Assembly: GCA_030532245.1 (NCBI GenBank) | Contig: JAUNLN010000012.1 | Span: 1-43,523, forward strand | Source: Actinomycetaceae bacterium | GTDB taxonomy: Bacteria > Actinomycetota > Actinomycetes > Actinomycetales > Actinomycetaceae | Direction: 5' to 3' | Length of the DNA stretch: 43,523 bases | Shown: positions 43,250 to 43,523 of the stretch, one piece after another | Layout of the letters: each line of letters starts with the position of its first letter | How positions within the stretch are numbered: the stretch's first letter is position 1 | Notes under the pieces: model-generated | Told to the model about the DNA's origin: nothing | What the model saw: the letters and a program-made list of their open reading frames with translations, nothing else | Database searches by the model: none | Position numbers and translations under genes: made by a program

Positions 43250-43523
43250 ACAGAACCGCGGTAGCCACCTCCCGCATGCCCCACGCGCTCGTGGGGTTCG
43301 CGGGAGGCCTCGTGCTACTCATGATCTGGTCGCTCACGGTTGGCACGGCGAGCCTGTCCCTCCCGGACGTCCTCCTCGGGAGGGCAGGCTTCGACCAGCT
43401 CCAAATCCTCACCGTCTCGCGCCTGCCGCGCACCCTCGCCATCGTGCTCTCCGGCGCCTCCATGGCCGTCGCCGGGCTCGTCATGCAAATGCTCGTGCAA
43501 AACCGCTACGTCGAACCCTCCAC
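43246..43523 (+). CDS. FecCD-family siderophore permease (partial, runs off the window)
   Basis: GTG at 43246 overlaps the lipoprotein gene stop by 4 bp. The 92 codons seen give a first membrane helix (LVGFAGGLVLLMIWSLTVG), then SRLPRTLAIVLSGASMAVAGLVMQM and NRYVEP, the standard start of BtuC/FecCD permeases (RLPRTL...GA.LA..G...Q...RN.L..P). The frame is open to the end of the window; the rest, and a partner ATPase, should follow. Confidence 0.9.
   Translation, partial: MNRTAVATSRMPHALVGFAGGLVLLMIWSLTVGTASLSLPDVLLGRAGFDQLQILTVSRLPRTLAIVLSGASMAVAGLVMQMLVQNRYVEPS

Overview
The window is a stretch of chromosome from a moderately high-GC actinobacterium. The signs are a 32-residue bS22 ribosomal protein gene, frequent GTG/TTG starts, a ppa-dacB-tilS-hpt-ftsH-folE-folP-folB/folK-DUF3180 gene order, menaquinone genes, and a DtxR-type iron box. 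The gene content fits Actinomycetaceae or a close relative, but the genus cannot be fixed by eye. No tRNA, rRNA, CRISPR array, insertion sequence or prophage was seen.

Layout. 1-566 is non-coding and holds two copies of an array of CAGTA units spaced 10/12 bp. 567-6237 is a sugar-catabolism locus: two LacI regulators, two xylose-isomerase-like TIM-barrel proteins and a Gfo/Idh/MocA dehydrogenase. Both enzyme transcription units carry the same palindromic operator core, TAACGCGCGTTA. 6398-9418 is a large FAD/Fe-S 2-hydroxyacid dehydrogenase. 9507-10982 is an acidic-linker protein with a RAMA-like C-terminus, convergent with an alpha/beta hydrolase. 12339-13757 is a secreted NlpC/P60 cell-wall hydrolase, and ppa lies on the opposite strand.

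14462-24834 is a long housekeeping series on the plus strand: dacB, tilS, hpt, ftsH, folE, folP, an unusually long folB-folK fusion, a DUF3180 membrane protein and a Ser/Gly/Arg-rich membrane protein. On the minus strand, radA-disA (25940-27337, 24849-25922) form an operon that makes c-di-AMP. PPK2 is at 27486-28367. A ktrB-trkA potassium uptake pair is on the minus strand at 28579-30795.

31019-37988 starts with bS22 and a histidine phosphatase, followed by a DeoR regulator, an unrecognised multi-pass membrane protein, an AraL-like HAD phosphatase, an AraM-like glycerol-1-phosphate dehydrogenase and an AraB-like kinase. This is the araL/araM/araB set without araA or araD, so the substrate is open. 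I consider it the best candidate for an undescribed pathway. 38180-42091 is a PLDc_N membrane protein and menA-menE-menB on the minus strand. 42239-43523 is a DtxR box followed by an iron-siderophore uptake operon that runs off the window.

A recurring oddity is that several genes (first lacI, trkA, egsA/araM, the kinase, menB) have their last codons and stop repeated in tandem just downstream, as near-perfect or decayed short duplications.
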